Below are positions 56,843-64,000 of a DNA stretch of 64,000 nucleotides, piece after piece. The stretch is from Hydrogenophaga sp. (GTDB lineage: Bacteria; Pseudomonadota; Gammaproteobacteria; Burkholderiales; Burkholderiaceae_C). The stretch spans positions 34,476 to 98,475 of the forward strand of contig NZ_JAUCZG010000014.1 of NCBI RefSeq assembly GCF_030373225.1, given 5' to 3'. Every line of letters starts with the position of its first letter. Position 1 is the first letter of the stretch. The translations under genes were made by a program, and so were the position numbers. The notes below the pieces were generated by a model, which was not told where the DNA came from, did not search any database, and saw only the letters and a list, made by a program, of their open reading frames with translations.

Positions 56843-57331
56843 ATGAACCCCATCCAGGTGGGCGTGGTCATGGGCTCCAGCAGCGACTGGGACACCATGC
56901 AGCACGCCGTGCAGATCCTGCAGGAATTCGGCATCGCCTTCGACGCCCGCGTGGTGTCGGCGCACCGCATGCCCGACGACATGTTCAGCTACGCCGAAAG
57001 CGCGGCCGGGCGGGGCATGAAATGCATCATCGCCGGGGCCGGCGGCGCTGCCCACCTGCCGGGCATGCTGGCGGCCAAGACGGTGGTGCCGGTGCTCGGC
57101 GTGCCGGTGGCCAGCAAGCACCTGAGCGGTGTGGACTCGCTGCACAGCATCGTGCAGATGCCCAAGGGCGTGCCGGTGGCCACCTTCGCCATCGGCGCGG
57201 CGGGCGCGGCCAACGCGGCCCTGTTCGCCGTGGCCATGCTGGCCAACGAAGACCCCGCCCTGCGCGCGAAGCTCGAAGCCTTCCGCACCCAGCAGACCGC
57301 CGCCGCCCGCGGCATGACCCTTCCCCTGTGA
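56843..57331 (+). CDS. purE: N5-CAIR mutase
   Basis: 162 residues, class I PurE. It converts N5-CAIR to [21 protein letters not shown] and the [16 protein letters not shown] segment with the catalytic His are present. purK starts 9 bp after the stop. Confidence 0.96.
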   Translation: MNPIQVGVVMGSSSDWDTMQHAVQILQEFGIAFDARVVSAHRMPDDMFSYAESAAGRGMKCIIAGAGGAAHLPGMLAAKTVVPVLGVPVASKHLSGVDSLHSIVQMPKGVPVATFAIGAAGAANAALFAVAMLANEDPALRAKLEAFRTQQTAAARGMTLPL

Positions 57332-57340
57332 CACCACCCC

Positions 57341-58579
57341 ATGAGCCTCAAGACCATCCTCCCCGGCAGCACCTCGCCCACCGGCCAGCAGACCACGCTC
57401 GGCGTCATGGGCGGCGGGCAGCTCGGGCGCATGTTCGTGCAGGCGGCGCAGGCCATGGGTTACTTCACCGCCGTGCTCGACCCCGATCCGGCCAGCCCGG
57501 CCGGCCTGATCAGCCATTTCCACATCCAGACGCCCTTTGATGACGAACAGGGTCTGGCGCAGCTGATGCAACGCTGCGAAGCCATCACCACCGAATTCGA
57601 GAACGTGCCCTCGCCCGCGCTGGTCACGCTCGGCGCCCATCGCCCGGTGGCGCCCTCGGCCAGCTGCGTGGCGGTGGCGCAGGACCGCATCAAGGAGAAG
57701 GCGCATTTCGTGCAGTGCGCGCCCCTGAGCGGCGTCTTCCCGGCGCCGTACGCCGCCATCACCACCGACGCGCTGCTGGCCGCCGCGCCGGCCGATCTGC
57801 TGCCCGGCATCCTGAAAACCGCGCGCCTGGGCTACGACGGCAAGGGCCAGGTGCGCGTGTCCACGCGCGAAGAGCTGGCCGCCGCCTGGGCTGGCCTGAA
57901 CAAGGTGCCTTGCGTGCTCGAAAAACGCATGCCGCTGCGCGGTGAATGCTCGGTGATCGTGGCGCGCGGCGCAGACGGCCAGACCGTGAGCTTTCCGGTG
58001 CAGAAGAACACGCACCACGACGGCATCCTGGCGATCACCGAGGTCCATGAAGGGGCGCTGGACCCGGCCCTGGCCGCGCGCGCGCAGGCCAGCACGGTGG
58101 CCCTGGCCAACCACCTCAACTACGTGGGTGTGCTGTGCGTGGAGTACTTCCTCGTCGACACCGCCGAGGGCGGCGTGGACCTGATCGTCAACGAGATGGC
58201 GCCGCGCCCGCACAACAGCGGCCACTACACACAGGACGCCTGCGACATCTCGCAATTCGAAGCGCAGGTGCGCACCCTCGCCGGCCTGCCGCTGCCCACG
58301 CCGCGCCAGCACAGCCCCGCCATCATGGTCAACCTGCTGGGCGACCTGTGGTTTGCGCCCAATGCCGTGCGCGAAAAGGTGAACGAACGCGGCGTGTCGC
58401 CGCCCTGGGCACAGGTGCTGGCCCTGCCCGGCACCCACCTGCATCTCTACGGCAAGCTGAGCGCACGCCCCGGGCGCAAGATGGGTCACCTCAACATCAC
58501 CGCACCCACGGTGGGCGAGGTGCGTGCCACCGCAGCCGAGGCCTTGCGGCTGCTGGGGCTGCCCCCGCTGGACGCCTGA
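57341..58579 (+). CDS. purK: N5-CAIR synthetase
   Basis: 412 residues, ATP-grasp fold. It makes N5-CAIR from AIR, ATP and bicarbonate. The N-terminal GVMGGGQLGRMFVQAAQAMG, VLEKRMPLRGECSVIVARG and VNEMAPRPHNSGHYTQDAC are typical. It lies between purE and the Sua5 gene, and the three appear to share a transcript. Confidence 0.96.
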   Translation: MSLKTILPGSTSPTGQQTTLGVMGGGQLGRMFVQAAQAMGYFTAVLDPDPASPAGLISHFHIQTPFDDEQGLAQLMQRCEAITTEFENVPSPALVTLGAHRPVAPSASCVAVAQDRIKEKAHFVQCAPLSGVFPAPYAAITTDALLAAAPADLLPGILKTARLGYDGKGQVRVSTREELAAAWAGLNKVPCVLEKRMPLRGECSVIVARGADGQTVSFPVQKNTHHDGILAITEVHEGALDPALAARAQASTVALANHLNYVGVLCVEYFLVDTAEGGVDLIVNEMAPRPHNSGHYTQDACDISQFEAQVRTLAGLPLPTPRQHSPAIMVNLLGDLWFAPNAVREKVNERGVSPPWAQVLALPGTHLHLYGKLSARPGRKMGHLNITAPTVGEVRATAAEALRLLGLPPLDA

Positions 58580-58586
58580 CCCTTCC

Positions 58587-59600
58587 ATGCCGCTGTTGCT
58601 GAATGCCGCCGATGCGTCCGCCGTGGAGCAGGCGGCACTGCGGCTGAAGGCGGGCTCGCTGGTGGGCATGCCCACCGAAACCGTGTATGGCCTCGCGGCC
58701 GACGCCGACAACGCCACTGCGGTGCACCGCATCTTCGACGCCAAGGGCCGCCCGGCCGATCACCCGCTGATCGTTCACCTGGCACCCGGCACCGGCGCGC
58801 AAGGCTGGCGCGACGGCGTTGACCATTACGCGCGCGACGTGCCGGCCTTCGCGTTGTCGCTCATGCAGGCCTTCTGGCCCGGCCCGCTCACGCTGATCCT
58901 GCCGCGCCGGGAGGGTGTGGCCGCCGTGGCCGCGGGTGGACAGGACTCGGTGGGCCTGCGCTGCCCGGCCCATCCGGTGGCGCAGGCGCTGCTCGCGGCG
59001 GCCGCGGCTCACGGGGTGAGCGGCGTGGCCGCCCCCAGCGCCAACCGCTTCGGCCGCGTGAGCCCGACCACCGCTGCACACGTGGTCGAGGAATTTGCCG
59101 CGCTGCCGGATGCCGAGCTGCTGATCCTCGATGGTGGCGCCTGCCCGGTGGGCATCGAGTCCACCATCGTCGACGCCACGCGCTCGCACCCGGTGCTGCT
59201 GCGCCCCGGCATGATCAGCGCCGCGCAGATCGAGGCGGTGTGCAGGCAGCCTCTGCGCGAGCGCGACCAGGCCGCACCACGCGCCTCGGGCACGCTGGAG
59301 TCGCACTACGCACCACGCGCCAAGGTGCGGCTGATGGACGCCAAGCCCCTGCAGGCCGCCCTGGATGTGCTGGGCACAGACGCTCGCCACATTGCGGTGT
59401 ACGCCCGTTCACCCATCAAGGCCGCGCGCGGCGTGCAGGTGCGCCGCATGCCCTCCGAGGCCACCCGCAGCGCACAGGAACTGTTCGCCGTGCTGCGCGA
59501 ACTCGACGCCACCGGCGTTCGCCTGATCTGGGTGGAAACGCCGCCCGAAGAACCCGGCTGGGACGGCGTGCGCGACCGGCTGGTGCGCGCCGCCGCCTGA
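58587..59600 (+). CDS. Threonylcarbamoyl-AMP synthase, Sua5 type
   Basis: 337 residues: a YrdC/TsaC domain (LVGMPTETVYGLAADADN, PSANRFGRVSPTTAAHV) joined to a C-terminal Sua5 domain (HYAPRAKVRLMDAKP). It makes threonylcarbamoyl-AMP for t6A37 of tRNA. It lies 7 bp after purK. tsaB, which acts in the same pathway, is in this window at 61.5 kb. Confidence 0.93.
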   Translation: MPLLLNAADASAVEQAALRLKAGSLVGMPTETVYGLAADADNATAVHRIFDAKGRPADHPLIVHLAPGTGAQGWRDGVDHYARDVPAFALSLMQAFWPGPLTLILPRREGVAAVAAGGQDSVGLRCPAHPVAQALLAAAAAHGVSGVAAPSANRFGRVSPTTAAHVVEEFAALPDAELLILDGGACPVGIESTIVDATRSHPVLLRPGMISAAQIEAVCRQPLRERDQAAPRASGTLESHYAPRAKVRLMDAKPLQAALDVLGTDARHIAVYARSPIKAARGVQVRRMPSEATRSAQELFAVLRELDATGVRLIWVETPPEEPGWDGVRDRLVRAAA

Positions 59601-59615
59601 GGACCCCGGTCAGGA

Positions 59616-59879
59616 TCACGGCAGGCGTCCGTAGCGCAGCTTCATCACCAGGATGGCCAGCGCCAGCATCAGCGTGATGGTGTTGGCCACCACCAACGGC
59701 CAGGCTCCGAGGCTCAGGCCGTAGACCAGCCACAGCGCCACCCCGAGCGTGAACGCGCAGTACATGGCCAGCGAGATGCCGCTCACATCGCGGGTGCGGA
59801 AGGTGTGCCAGACCTGCGGCACGAAGCTGGCCGTGGTGAGGAAGGCGGCACTGAAACCGATGGCGTCACCGAGCTGCAT
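59616..59879 (-). CDS. SemiSWEET sugar transporter
   Basis: 87 residues with three membrane helices and the PQ motif (TASFVPQVWHTFRTRDVSGIS). Dimers of such proteins carry sugars across the membrane by facilitated diffusion. The substrate is unknown. It is 12 bp after dacB on the same strand. Confidence 0.9.
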   Translation of the reverse strand: MQLGDAIGFSAAFLTTASFVPQVWHTFRTRDVSGISLAMYCAFTLGVALWLVYGLSLGAWPLVVANTITLMLALAILVMKLRYGRLP

Positions 59880-59891
59880 CTGTCGGCTCCC

Positions 59892-61406
59892 TCAGTCCGG
59901 CTGCGAGGCGGTCCACTCCACCAGCGCTTCGAGCGCCGGGCGGGCCGCCGGCGCATTGGGGTGGTTCACGAAGCCGACCACCACGTAACGCGCGCCATTG
60001 GCGGCGTTCACATAACCGGCGATGCCTGTCACGTCCTTGAGCGTGCCGGTCTTGAGCAGGGCGTTTCCACGCGCGGCGCTGCCGGGCGCACGCGCCATGC
60101 GGGCGGCCGTGCCGTTGACACCGGCCACCGACAGCGAGCTGGCGAACTGTTCGCCCTGCGGGTGGCGGCTGGCATGGCGCAACAGGTTGGCCAGTGCTTC
60201 GGGCGAGATGCGCTCTTCACGCGAAAGCCCCGAGCCGTTGTCCATCACCGGCAGCGCGCTGCGGATGCCGAAGGTGCGCTTCCACCAGTTTTCAACCACC
60301 TCCCGCGAACGCTCGAAGCGCGCCGGACGCATGGGAATGAGGCGGTCGGCGGATCCTTGCGTCATCACCGGCTGCGGCGCCGGCGTGGGCACCAGCCGGC
60401 CCAGCGTGAGGTACACCTGTTGCGCCATCACGTTGTTGCTCCACTGGTTGACGTCGGTGATGATCTCCGAGAGCGGCAGCGACGCCGCTTCGTGCAGCAG
60501 GGTGGCGCCCGGCGGCGTGAGGCCCGGGCGGGCGTGGCCGGTGATGGCGCCGCCGCTGGCGCGCCACAGACCTTCCATGGCGCGGGCAGCGTAACTGGCC
60601 GGGTCCTGGTAGGCAACCGGCCACTTGAGTTCACCACAGCTTGGCGGATACCGGCCCTCGAAGCGGATGGTGTTGGCGTCATCGAAGCGGGTCCGCAGGC
60701 CGCTGCGCCAGTCGCCGCAGCGCGTGCCCGCACCCGCCAGCGGCACCGAGGCATCGATGGTGAGCCCGGCCATGGGCGGCTCGCTGACCACGTGGGCCAC
60801 GCCGCTGGCGCGGTCGGGCTGGAACGTGAGCACCACCGACTTGAAGTTGACCAGCAGCGCATCGGGCGTGGCGTTGTAGGGCCGCAAGGCCTCGCCATCG
60901 AACGCACCCGGGTCGGTGGCGGCGATCTCGAAGGCACTGTGGTCGAGCACGATGTCGCCCAGCACCACACGAACGCCTTTGTCCTGCAAGGCCCAGAAAG
61001 CCCCCTGGATGCGCTCGAGCACGAACTTCGGGTCGCCGTCGCCGCGCACATACAGGTTGCCGCGCAGCACACCCTGGTCGATCGTGCCGTCGGTGTAGAA
61101 GCGGGTGTTCCAGGTGTAGTCGGCCCCCAGCAGGTCGATGGCGGCGTAGGTCGTCACCAGCTTCATCACCGAAGCCGGGTTGACCGGCACGCTGGCGCGA
61201 AAACGCAGCCGCTCTTCAGCCCGGTTGTCGGCCGAGACCACCAGCGCCGACAAGGCACTCGGCGGCACCTGCGCCCGTTTGAGGGCGGCCACCACCGTGG
61301 GTGGCAGGGCGCCGTACTCGCCGGGCAGCTGGGCACAGGCGGGCAAGGCAACCACCAGCGTGGCCAGCAGCGTGAACAGGGGGCGGGGCAGGGACATGCG
61401 TTTCAT
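59892..61406 (-). CDS. dacB: D-alanyl-D-alanine carboxypeptidase/endopeptidase (PBP4 family)
   Basis: 504 residues, periplasmic, with a signal ending VVALPACA. Active-site motifs are all present: Ser79-Val-Met-Lys82 (SxxK), SNN in NQWSNNVM, and KTG in LLKTGTLKD. It trims and cuts peptidoglycan cross-links. Start at 61406; a second ATG three codons on is possible. It is divergent from tsaB. Confidence 0.94.
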   Translation of the reverse strand: MKRMSLPRPLFTLLATLVVALPACAQLPGEYGALPPTVVAALKRAQVPPSALSALVVSADNRAEERLRFRASVPVNPASVMKLVTTYAAIDLLGADYTWNTRFYTDGTIDQGVLRGNLYVRGDGDPKFVLERIQGAFWALQDKGVRVVLGDIVLDHSAFEIAATDPGAFDGEALRPYNATPDALLVNFKSVVLTFQPDRASGVAHVVSEPPMAGLTIDASVPLAGAGTRCGDWRSGLRTRFDDANTIRFEGRYPPSCGELKWPVAYQDPASYAARAMEGLWRASGGAITGHARPGLTPPGATLLHEAASLPLSEIITDVNQWSNNVMAQQVYLTLGRLVPTPAPQPVMTQGSADRLIPMRPARFERSREVVENWWKRTFGIRSALPVMDNGSGLSREERISPEALANLLRHASRHPQGEQFASSLSVAGVNGTAARMARAPGSAARGNALLKTGTLKDVTGIAGYVNAANGARYVVVGFVNHPNAPAARPALEALVEWTASQPD

Positions 61407-61493
61407 TATGAAACGGCACTGCGCCCGCTGCGACATACCCTGCTTCGATGGACCGCAGGACTGACCACCGGCACGCTGGCCGATAATCTGGCG

Positions 61494-62282
61494 ATGTCCT
61501 TTTCACCCCCGCACAGCCTTCGTCTGCTGGCCCTTGAAACCAGCACCGATGCACTTTCCGTGGCGCTGGGTTCGGGCGAACCCGGCGCAGCGCTCTGGCA
61601 ACGCAGTGGCCCGGGCGGTGCGCAGGCCTCGGGCACGCTGCTGCCCATGGTTCGCGGCCTGCTCGATGAGGCCGGCTGGTCACTGGACACGCTGAATGCG
61701 GTGGTGTTCGGGCGCGGACCGGGCTCGTTCACCGGCTTGCGCACCGCGTGTTCGGTGGCCCAGGGGCTGGCCTATGGCGCGCAAGGCCCGGGCCGCCCCG
61801 GTGGATTGCCGGTGCTGCCGGTGGACACCCTGCTGGCCCTGGCCGAAGAGGCCCGACAGGCACAGACAGACGCCGGCCGGCCCATGCCGCAGGTGATCGT
61901 GGCGCTGCTCGATGCCCGCATGGGAGAACTCTATGTGGCGCCCTACGCCTGCCACGCCCAGGGCGCTGCCGGGCTGACGCCGCTGGCGCCACCGCGCCTG
62001 TGCACGCCGGCCGACCTGCCGGCCTGGCTGCAAGACCTGCCCCCTGGAGAGCGGCTGCTCACCGGCAACGTGTTCGAGATCGAAGCGCTGAATGCGCTCG
62101 GCGGCCAGCACCTGCCAGCACTGCCCACCGCTGCTGCCTTGCTGCGCCTGGCGCCGGGCCTGTTGGCCGCGGGCCACGCGGTGGCGGCGCAAGACGCCTT
62201 GCCGCTGTATGTGCGCGACAAGGTGGCTCAGACCACGGCGGAGCGCGAGGGCATCCGTCTGGCTGCGGAGGCTGGCACATGA
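61494..62282 (+). CDS. tsaB: tRNA threonylcarbamoyladenosine biosynthesis protein TsaB
   Basis: 262 residues, an ASKHA-fold partner of TsaD in t6A synthesis. LLALETSTDALSVALG and GRGPGSFTGLRTACSVAQGLAYG are the family signatures. The stop overlaps the rimI ATG (ATGA), and rimI overlaps the uracil-DNA glycosylase gene in the same way. Confidence 0.94.
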   Translation: MSFSPPHSLRLLALETSTDALSVALGSGEPGAALWQRSGPGGAQASGTLLPMVRGLLDEAGWSLDTLNAVVFGRGPGSFTGLRTACSVAQGLAYGAQGPGRPGGLPVLPVDTLLALAEEARQAQTDAGRPMPQVIVALLDARMGELYVAPYACHAQGAAGLTPLAPPRLCTPADLPAWLQDLPPGERLLTGNVFEIEALNALGGQHLPALPTAAALLRLAPGLLAAGHAVAAQDALPLYVRDKVAQTTAEREGIRLAAEAGT

Positions 62283-62914
62283 GCACCTCCACGCCAGCCG
62301 ACGCAGCACCGCGCAACGCCCTGCCCGCCTGGGCCAGCGGTCTGTGGCCCGCGCCCACCGAACCGCTGACACCGCCGCGCTCGGTGTCGCATCCCGAGCG
62401 CCGGATCGTGTTCGAACCCATGCTCGAGTCCGACCTCGACTCGGTGCATGCCGTGGAATCGCAGGCCTACGCCCATCCCTGGTCGAGGCGCCACTTCCAC
62501 GACTCGCTCAAGGCCGGCTACCCCGCCATCCTGCTGCTGTCGCAACCGTTGCCGGGTGAGGTGGTTCATCCACCGCGTGCCGACGGGCGCGTGCTGCTGG
62601 GCTACCTCGTGGCCATGCCGGGGGTGGACGAAGTGCACCTGCTCAACATCACCGTGGCCACCGCCCACCAGCGCCAGGGCTGGGCTCGCTTCATGCTCGA
62701 TGCGCTGGGGCTGTGGTCGCGCGGCCAGGGCGCGCAGTGGCTGTGGCTGGAAGTGCGCCAGGGCAATGCGCCGGCGCGCGCCTTGTATGAACGCTGCGGC
62801 TTTGCCCAGGTGGGCCTGCGCAAGGGCTACTACCCGGCGGGCCATTTCCAGCGCGAAGACGCGGTGGTGATGAGCCTGCGCCTGGCGCCGGCTGCCGGGG
62901 GACCCACCCCATGA
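62279..62914 (+). CDS. rimI: Ribosomal-protein-S18-alanine N-acetyltransferase
   Basis: 211 residues, longer than usual by a ~45-residue Pro/Ala-rich leader before the GNAT domain (LESDLDSVHAVESQAYAHPWS, then TVATAHQRQGWARFMLDAL as acetyl-CoA loop). It acetylates the N-terminal alanine of S18. It overlaps tsaB and udg by four bases each. Confidence 0.9.
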   Translation: MSTSTPADAAPRNALPAWASGLWPAPTEPLTPPRSVSHPERRIVFEPMLESDLDSVHAVESQAYAHPWSRRHFHDSLKAGYPAILLLSQPLPGEVVHPPRADGRVLLGYLVAMPGVDEVHLLNITVATAHQRQGWARFMLDALGLWSRGQGAQWLWLEVRQGNAPARALYERCGFAQVGLRKGYYPAGHFQREDAVVMSLRLAPAAGGPTP

Positions 62915-63723
62915 ACCTCGAGACCGACACCTCGTTCGTGCCCGACCTCGACGCGCGCCAGCGCGCCATGCTGGCCGAAATGGGCGTGCGGGTCTGGGCC
63001 CCCAGGCCGGCGCCGGCGAATGCGGTCCCGGCCGAACCGGTGGCGACCGTGCGCCCGACCGGCGCAAGCCCGGTCGCCACCGCCCCCCGGCCGCCAGCGC
63101 TGCCGGCACCCACGGCCGCGCCGGCGCCAGGCGCCCAGCCGCAGCCCCCCAGCCCTGTCGCCACCCTCGACTGGCCCGCCCTGCGCGAAGCCGTGGCGGG
63201 CTGCCAGGCCTGCGGGCTGTGCCAGGGACGCACCCAGACCGTGTTCGGCACCGGCGACACACAGGCCGACTGGATGGTGGTGGGCGAGGCGCCCGGGGAA
63301 AACGAAGACCTGCAGGGAGAAGCCTTCGTGGGCGCCGCCGGCCAGTTGCTTGACAACATGCTCAAGGCCGTGGGCCGCCACCGATCCGGTCGGGGAGCCG
63401 AAGGGGTGTTCATCACCAACGTGCTCAAGTGCCGCCCACCGGCCAACCGCAACCCGTTGCCCGACGAAGTGGCCCGCTGCGAGCCCTACCTGGCGCGCCA
63501 GGTGGCCCTGGTCCAGCCCAGGGTGATCGTGGCCATGGGCCGCTTCGCGGTGCAGGCCCTGCTCAAGACCAGCGAGCCGATCGGCCGGCTGCGCGGTCAG
63601 GTGCACCACTACGAAGGTGTGCCGGTGATCGTCACCTACCACCCCGCCTACCTGCTGCGAACGCCCACCGACAAGGGCAAGGCCTGGGCGGACCTGTGCC
63701 TGGCGATGGCACATCGGGCCTGA
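62911..63723 (+). CDS. Uracil-DNA glycosylase, iron-sulfur family 4
   Basis: 270 residues. A Pro/Ala-rich, probably disordered stretch (residues 30-85) precedes the catalytic domain. The 4Fe-4S ligands are likely Cys101, Cys104, Cys174 and Cys190; GEAPGENEDLQGEAFVGAAG is the active-site region and TYHPAYLLR the uracil-binding end. It removes uracil from DNA. It overlaps rimI by ATGA. Confidence 0.93.
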   Translation: MNLETDTSFVPDLDARQRAMLAEMGVRVWAPRPAPANAVPAEPVATVRPTGASPVATAPRPPALPAPTAAPAPGAQPQPPSPVATLDWPALREAVAGCQACGLCQGRTQTVFGTGDTQADWMVVGEAPGENEDLQGEAFVGAAGQLLDNMLKAVGRHRSGRGAEGVFITNVLKCRPPANRNPLPDEVARCEPYLARQVALVQPRVIVAMGRFAVQALLKTSEPIGRLRGQVHHYEGVPVIVTYHPAYLLRTPTDKGKAWADLCLAMAHRA

Positions 63724-63949
63724 GGCAAGACCCGCCCACAGCGCCTTCCGCCGCCTCCATGTTGCCGTTTGGCGAGCGGTGCATTCTTTTTCGGCGGCTT
63801 GCTGCTGCGGAAGAATACAAATCCGGGTATCTGGCCTGTGGCTGTCAACGTCGGCACTTCCGCGTACCGTGTGATGCATTACCACTCATTACAGGATCGA
63901 CCCGGAAGCATTGCGCCTGACCGATACACTTGAGACACTCCGCTCAGGG
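63724..63949. other. Non-coding stretch after the glycosylase gene
   Basis: No gene is supported in these 226 bases, and no clear hairpin terminator is seen. The base composition drops in GC from about 63780 onward, as expected for a promoter region of a gene beyond the window. Confidence 0.5.
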
Positions 63950-64000
63950 ATGGTGTTCAAAACCCCGCGTAGTTCCCGATGGCGTGAAGGCCAGCGAAGC
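63950..64000 (+). CDS. Possible start of a gene running off the window
   Basis: An ATG at 63950 opens a frame that stays open to the edge (MVFKTPRSSRWREGQRS). Only CAGGG lies before it. It is too short to identify and may be chance. Confidence 0.25.
   Translation, partial: MVFKTPRSSRWREGQRS

Noticed and set aside
59805..61493. A long N-terminal extension of tsaB
   Set aside because: It is antisense to dacB and the family start is at 61494.

Overview
The window is dense, GC-rich DNA from a betaproteobacterium, most likely a member of the Comamonadaceae (Hydrogenophaga/Acidovorax-like). The evidence is orphan Bug/TctC-type binding proteins with -AQA signal cleavage sites, the spc and alpha ribosomal-protein gene order, an OxyR-Dps pair, a rhizobial-type glpSTPQUV glycerol transporter, and GC-rich intergenic elements of a kind I associate with this family. 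No prophage, insertion sequence, CRISPR array or plasmid module is visible. The window is ordinary chromosome with a few accessory pieces.

Layout. 1-9.4 kb: a TctC-like binding protein, a flavin reductase, a MesD-type methionine synthase, a class C beta-lactamase-fold hydrolase, a DUF2889 protein, a cupin, an amidase, small exported or membrane proteins, a BLUF photoreceptor and a YebC regulator. 9.5-20 kb, all minus strand: a TRAP binding protein, tRNA-fMet, and the alpha and spc operons (rplQ rpoA rpsD rpsK rpsM rpmJ infA secY rplO rpmD rpsE rplR rplF rpsH rpsN rplE rplX rplN). 20-30.4 kb: a complete glycerol regulon, with minus-strand glpS-T-P-Q-U-V-D and divergent glpR-glpK. 30.4-41.3 kb: proC, a LysE exporter, a Phd/CcdB toxin-antitoxin pair, ubiA, dps, oxyR, recG, queA, tgt and an MFS transporter. 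41.3-46.4 kb: the three-gene N-acetylglutaminylglutamine amide (NAGGN) osmoprotectant operon. 46.4-50.7 kb: a periplasmic protein, pyk, an esterase lipoprotein and fba. 50.7-54.6 kb: an IclR regulator divergent from an acyl-CoA ligase plus Bug-protein unit. 54.6-63.7 kb: purC, a thioredoxin-TPR protein, purE, purK, a Sua5-type tRNA-modification gene, a SemiSWEET, dacB, and the coupled trio tsaB-rimI-udg.

How the genes work together. The glycerol cluster is self-contained: import (GlpSTPQUV), phosphorylation (GlpK), oxidation (GlpD) and repression (GlpR), with three TTCG repeats in helical phase in the divergent control region. Its last gene, glpD, runs into the spc operon, whose strong promoter begins only 22 bp past the glpD stop.

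Most notable observations: (i) recG carries an in-frame 168-bp element bounded by perfect 27-bp inverted repeats, between helicase motifs II and III; (ii) the two glycerol ATPases have complementary defects predicting a one-active-site heterodimer; (iii) a tandem 65-bp duplication makes two nearly identical 22-codon micro-ORFs chained by ATGA overlaps between glpT and glpP; (iv) a terminator-like hairpin lies inside the alpha operon; (v) twin TTCCG-N5-CGGAA palindromes sit between the IclR gene and its likely targets.
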